NCBI GenBank assembly: GCA_902762335.1
Contig: CACWNZ010000039.1
Coordinates: 1-15,162 of the forward strand
Origin: an uncultured Ruminococcus sp.
GTDB taxonomy: Bacteria > Bacillota > Clostridia > Oscillospirales > Acutalibacteraceae
Length of the DNA: 15,162 nucleotides
Direction: 5' to 3'
Below are positions 13,164 to 15,162 of this stretch, piece by piece. The notes beneath the pieces are model-generated. The model was not told the DNA's origin, made no database searches, and saw only the letters and a list, made by a program, of their open reading frames with translations. The first letter of the stretch is position 1, and every line of letters begins with the position of its first letter. Both the position numbers and the translations under genes were made by a program.

Positions 13164-15089
13164 TTAAGTGACCGTAAGATTGATCTTGTGCTCCCTGGCG
13201 TAGGTGGCTGCGTATGAATCCTTCGGCGCGGTTATCGTCAGATTCGCGCAGTTGTTGAACGCCTCTTCTCCGATAACGCATACGCTGTCGGGTATGGTGA
13301 TGTTTGTAAGCGATTTGCAGCCGTCAAACGCATTGGGGCTTATCTCCTTTATGCTGTCGGGCAAATTGATCCTTTTCAGCGAGCTGCAGCCCCAGAAGGC
13401 AAACCAATCTATTCTTTTTACACCCTCCGGGATAGTTACCTCCGTAAGTGACGAGCAGCCGTAAAAAGCGGCTTTTCCTATCTTCGTTACGCCGCTGTGT
13501 ATCGTAACGGTCGTCAGCGACGAGCAGCCCTCGAAGGTGTCGTTATCTATGCTTTTTACGCCCTTGGGTATGACCATGCCCGCAAGCGACGAGCAGCCGC
13601 TGAATACGCCCTTGCCGATATGGTCAACGCTGTCGGGAAGATTTATCCTCGTGACAGAGGAACAGCCCTTGAAGGCTTCGTTGCCTATATATTCAAGACC
13701 GTCAGAGGCGGATATGCTCGTAAGCTCCTCCTTGCCCGCAAAAGCCTCGCTGCCAATATTTATTACTTTTTCCTTACCTATCACGGAGGGGATTATTATA
13801 TCCGTATTGCTGCCGTTATAGCCCGTTATCCACAGCTCTCCCTTTTCCGTCTCGGTCTCAAATGCGCTGACGTCGGTCTTGCCCGCGGCAGCGGCACCCG
13901 ACGGGGCAGAGCCGTTAGTTAAAGTAAGCCTGAGACCGTTTTCGGAGGCATACTTTGAAGCGTATGAGCCTGCGGGCGCAGTGACGGAAAGCTCGGGACA
14001 GCCGTAAAAGGCGTTTTCTCCGATCCTTTTTATGCTGTCGGGCAGATAAAGAGAGGTCAGAGAGCTGCAGCTGTCAAAGGCATAGTCGCCTATCTCCGTT
14101 AATTTTTTTGGCATGATAAGCTCCGTGAGAGCCGCACAGTTGCAGAATACGCCGTCTCCGAGCTTTGTTACGCTGTCGGGTATAACGATGCTCCCGAGCG
14201 AAGTACACCCGAAGAACATACCCTCCGGTAGCTCCGTTATCTTATCGGGAACGGAGAAGGAGGTAAGAGAGGTACACTCAAAGAACGCGCTTTTGCCTAT
14301 CTCGACAACGCCTGAGTGAACGCTTATCCCCGAGAGCGAGACGCACTGTGAAAAGGCGTTTTCGCCTATCTTTCTGATACTGCCGGGGATATTTACGCTT
14401 TTAAGGGACGTACACTCGGAGAAGGCGTCGTTACCTATGCTCTTTATCCCGTCAGGGAGCGTAACGCTTGTAATGGCATCGTTTTCGGAGAACGCTCCGT
14501 TTCCTATACGGGTGACCCGCTTGCTTCTTATCGTGCCGGGTATGCTGACCTCGGTATCCTCGCCGATATAGCCCGTTATTGTGACCTCGCCGTCCTCGAT
14601 CAGAGTCTCAAGGTCCTTCTCGTCGGTGACCGCAGGCGCAGTTCTTTTGGGGCGGGCGGCCGGCTGCTTGGGCGGCGCCGGTCTGATCGCGGCTGATTCG
14701 GCTTTTTCGAGGCGCGCGGTAACATCGGCTATCTGCTTTTCCTGTTCACTTATGAGCATTCTCTGTTCTTCGATGAGCCTTTCCTGACGAGCTGCCGTCT
14801 CAAGGCATTCGTCAAGGCGCCTTTTGCCTTCTGCCGCCTCCGCCTTGAGGAGAGCTGTTTCTTCAAAGCATTTGTTCAGGAGCTTTTTGTTTTCCTCCGC
14901 CTGCGCTCCGAGACGATCTATCGTCTCAAGGCAATCGTTGAGCTTCTGCTTATCGGCGACGACTGTTTTCTGAAGCTGCTCTATCGTCGCGCAGCAATCA
15001 CTCAGTTTCTTCTCATACTCTGCAAAGGGAAAATACTTTTTGCAAAGCATTTCGATCTCCTCTTTTGTAAGCTGATAAGGTGTCTGCAT
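13164..15089 (-). CDS. Large BspA-type LRR protein with cysteine-bearing coiled coil and two LRR modules
   Basis: A 641-residue protein. The ATG at 15089 is chosen because GGAGGG (15101-15096) lies 6 bases upstream; the in-frame ATG at 15116 precedes that site. Residues 1-28 share MQTxxQLT and LCKKYFPFAE with the downstream paralogue. Residues about 25-132 are a coiled coil holding four 21-residue repeats with L-x-[DEK]-C at 29, 50, 71 and 92. A proline/alanine linker (about 135-153) follows. Two similar modules come next (about 160-391 and 408-641), each made of a G-E-[VL]-x-I-T-G-Y cap, eight 23-residue LRR_5 repeats and a T-A-P-x-[GD]-S-Y-A terminal cap. There is no signal peptide. It leads a probable operon LRR-LRR-deoD. 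A scaffold or binding role is inferred; no enzyme motif is seen. Confidence 0.9.
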   Translation of the reverse strand: MQTPYQLTKEEIEMLCKKYFPFAEYEKKLSDCCATIEQLQKTVVADKQKLNDCLETIDRLGAQAEENKKLLNKCFEETALLKAEAAEGKRRLDECLETAARQERLIEEQRMLISEQEKQIADVTARLEKAESAAIRPAPPKQPAARPKRTAPAVTDEKDLETLIEDGEVTITGYIGEDTEVSIPGTIRSKRVTRIGNGAFSENDAITSVTLPDGIKSIGNDAFSECTSLKSVNIPGSIRKIGENAFSQCVSLSGISVHSGVVEIGKSAFFECTSLTSFSVPDKITELPEGMFFGCTSLGSIVIPDSVTKLGDGVFCNCAALTELIMPKKLTEIGDYAFDSCSSLTSLYLPDSIKRIGENAFYGCPELSVTAPAGSYASKYASENGLRLTLTNGSAPSGAAAAGKTDVSAFETETEKGELWITGYNGSNTDIIIPSVIGKEKVINIGSEAFAGKEELTSISASDGLEYIGNEAFKGCSSVTRINLPDSVDHIGKGVFSGCSSLAGMVIPKGVKSIDNDTFEGCSSLTTVTIHSGVTKIGKAAFYGCSSLTEVTIPEGVKRIDWFAFWGCSSLKRINLPDSIKEISPNAFDGCKSLTNITIPDSVCVIGEEAFNNCANLTITAPKDSYAATYAREHKINLTVT

Positions 15090-15095
15090 TTTTGT

Positions 15096-15151
15096 CCCTC
15101 CTTGATTATTCAGCATGGAATGATCATATTATTATCCCTTCTCGGGGTCAG
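15096..15151 (-). promoter_or_regulatory. Promoter and RBS of the LRR-LRR-deoD unit
   Basis: On the - strand CTGACC (15151-15146) lies 17 bases from TATGAT (15128-15123), followed by AAGGAGGG just before the ATG at 15089. Each box differs from the sigma-A consensus by one or two bases. The region right of 15151 is too short to show what lies upstream. Confidence 0.55.
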
Positions 15152-15162
15152 GTGCTGTATTT

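Overview
The window looks like a chromosomal segment from a Gram-positive gut anaerobe of the Oscillospiraceae (Ruminococcus-like). The reasons are the Firmicutes gene order SRP RNA - dnaX - ybaB - recR, followed here by smpB - ssrA; secreted proteins built from ~93-residue tyrosine-rich repeats; a starch-binding CBM26-like module; BspA-type leucine-rich repeats; and AGGAGG-type ribosome binding sites. The assignment is inferred from gene content, not from a database search.

Layout. (1) 1-1060, + strand: the 3' end of a gene made of tyrosine-rich ~93-residue repeats, cut by the left edge. (2) 1061-2510: a mostly non-core stretch with hairpins, a two-gene minus-strand unit of small unknown proteins (1365-1930), a possible decayed small gene (1948-2163) and an orphan terminator-like hairpin. 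(3) 2511-6167, + strand: a large secreted protein with a signal peptide, calcineurin-like metallophosphoesterase domain, helical linker, CBM26-like starch-binding module and five C-terminal tyrosine-rich repeats. (4) 6168-6602: AT-rich spacer with inverted repeats, the ssrA terminator and a tRNA-end-like scrap. (5) 6603-10310, all minus strand: a housekeeping block, read right to left as SRP RNA, dnaX, ybaB, recR, smpB, tmRNA. (6) 10311-11084, minus: a small protein of Ig-like repeats plus one tyrosine-rich repeat, with its own strong promoter and no signal peptide. (7) 11330-15089, minus: a probable operon of two paralogous cytoplasmic-looking BspA-type LRR proteins followed by deoD (purine nucleoside phosphorylase).

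Functionally, block 5 combines protein targeting (SRP RNA), replication (DnaX), recombination repair (RecR, YbaB) and ribosome rescue (SmpB/tmRNA). The flanking genes are surface or accessory functions. The most interesting points are a well-formed -1 frameshift signal in dnaX that would give a gamma-like product; a secreted phosphoesterase joined to a starch-binding module, suggesting phosphoglucan dephosphorylation; and a pair of signal-less LRR proteins sharing an N-terminal CKKYFPFAE motif, one carrying a coiled coil with a cysteine every 21 residues.
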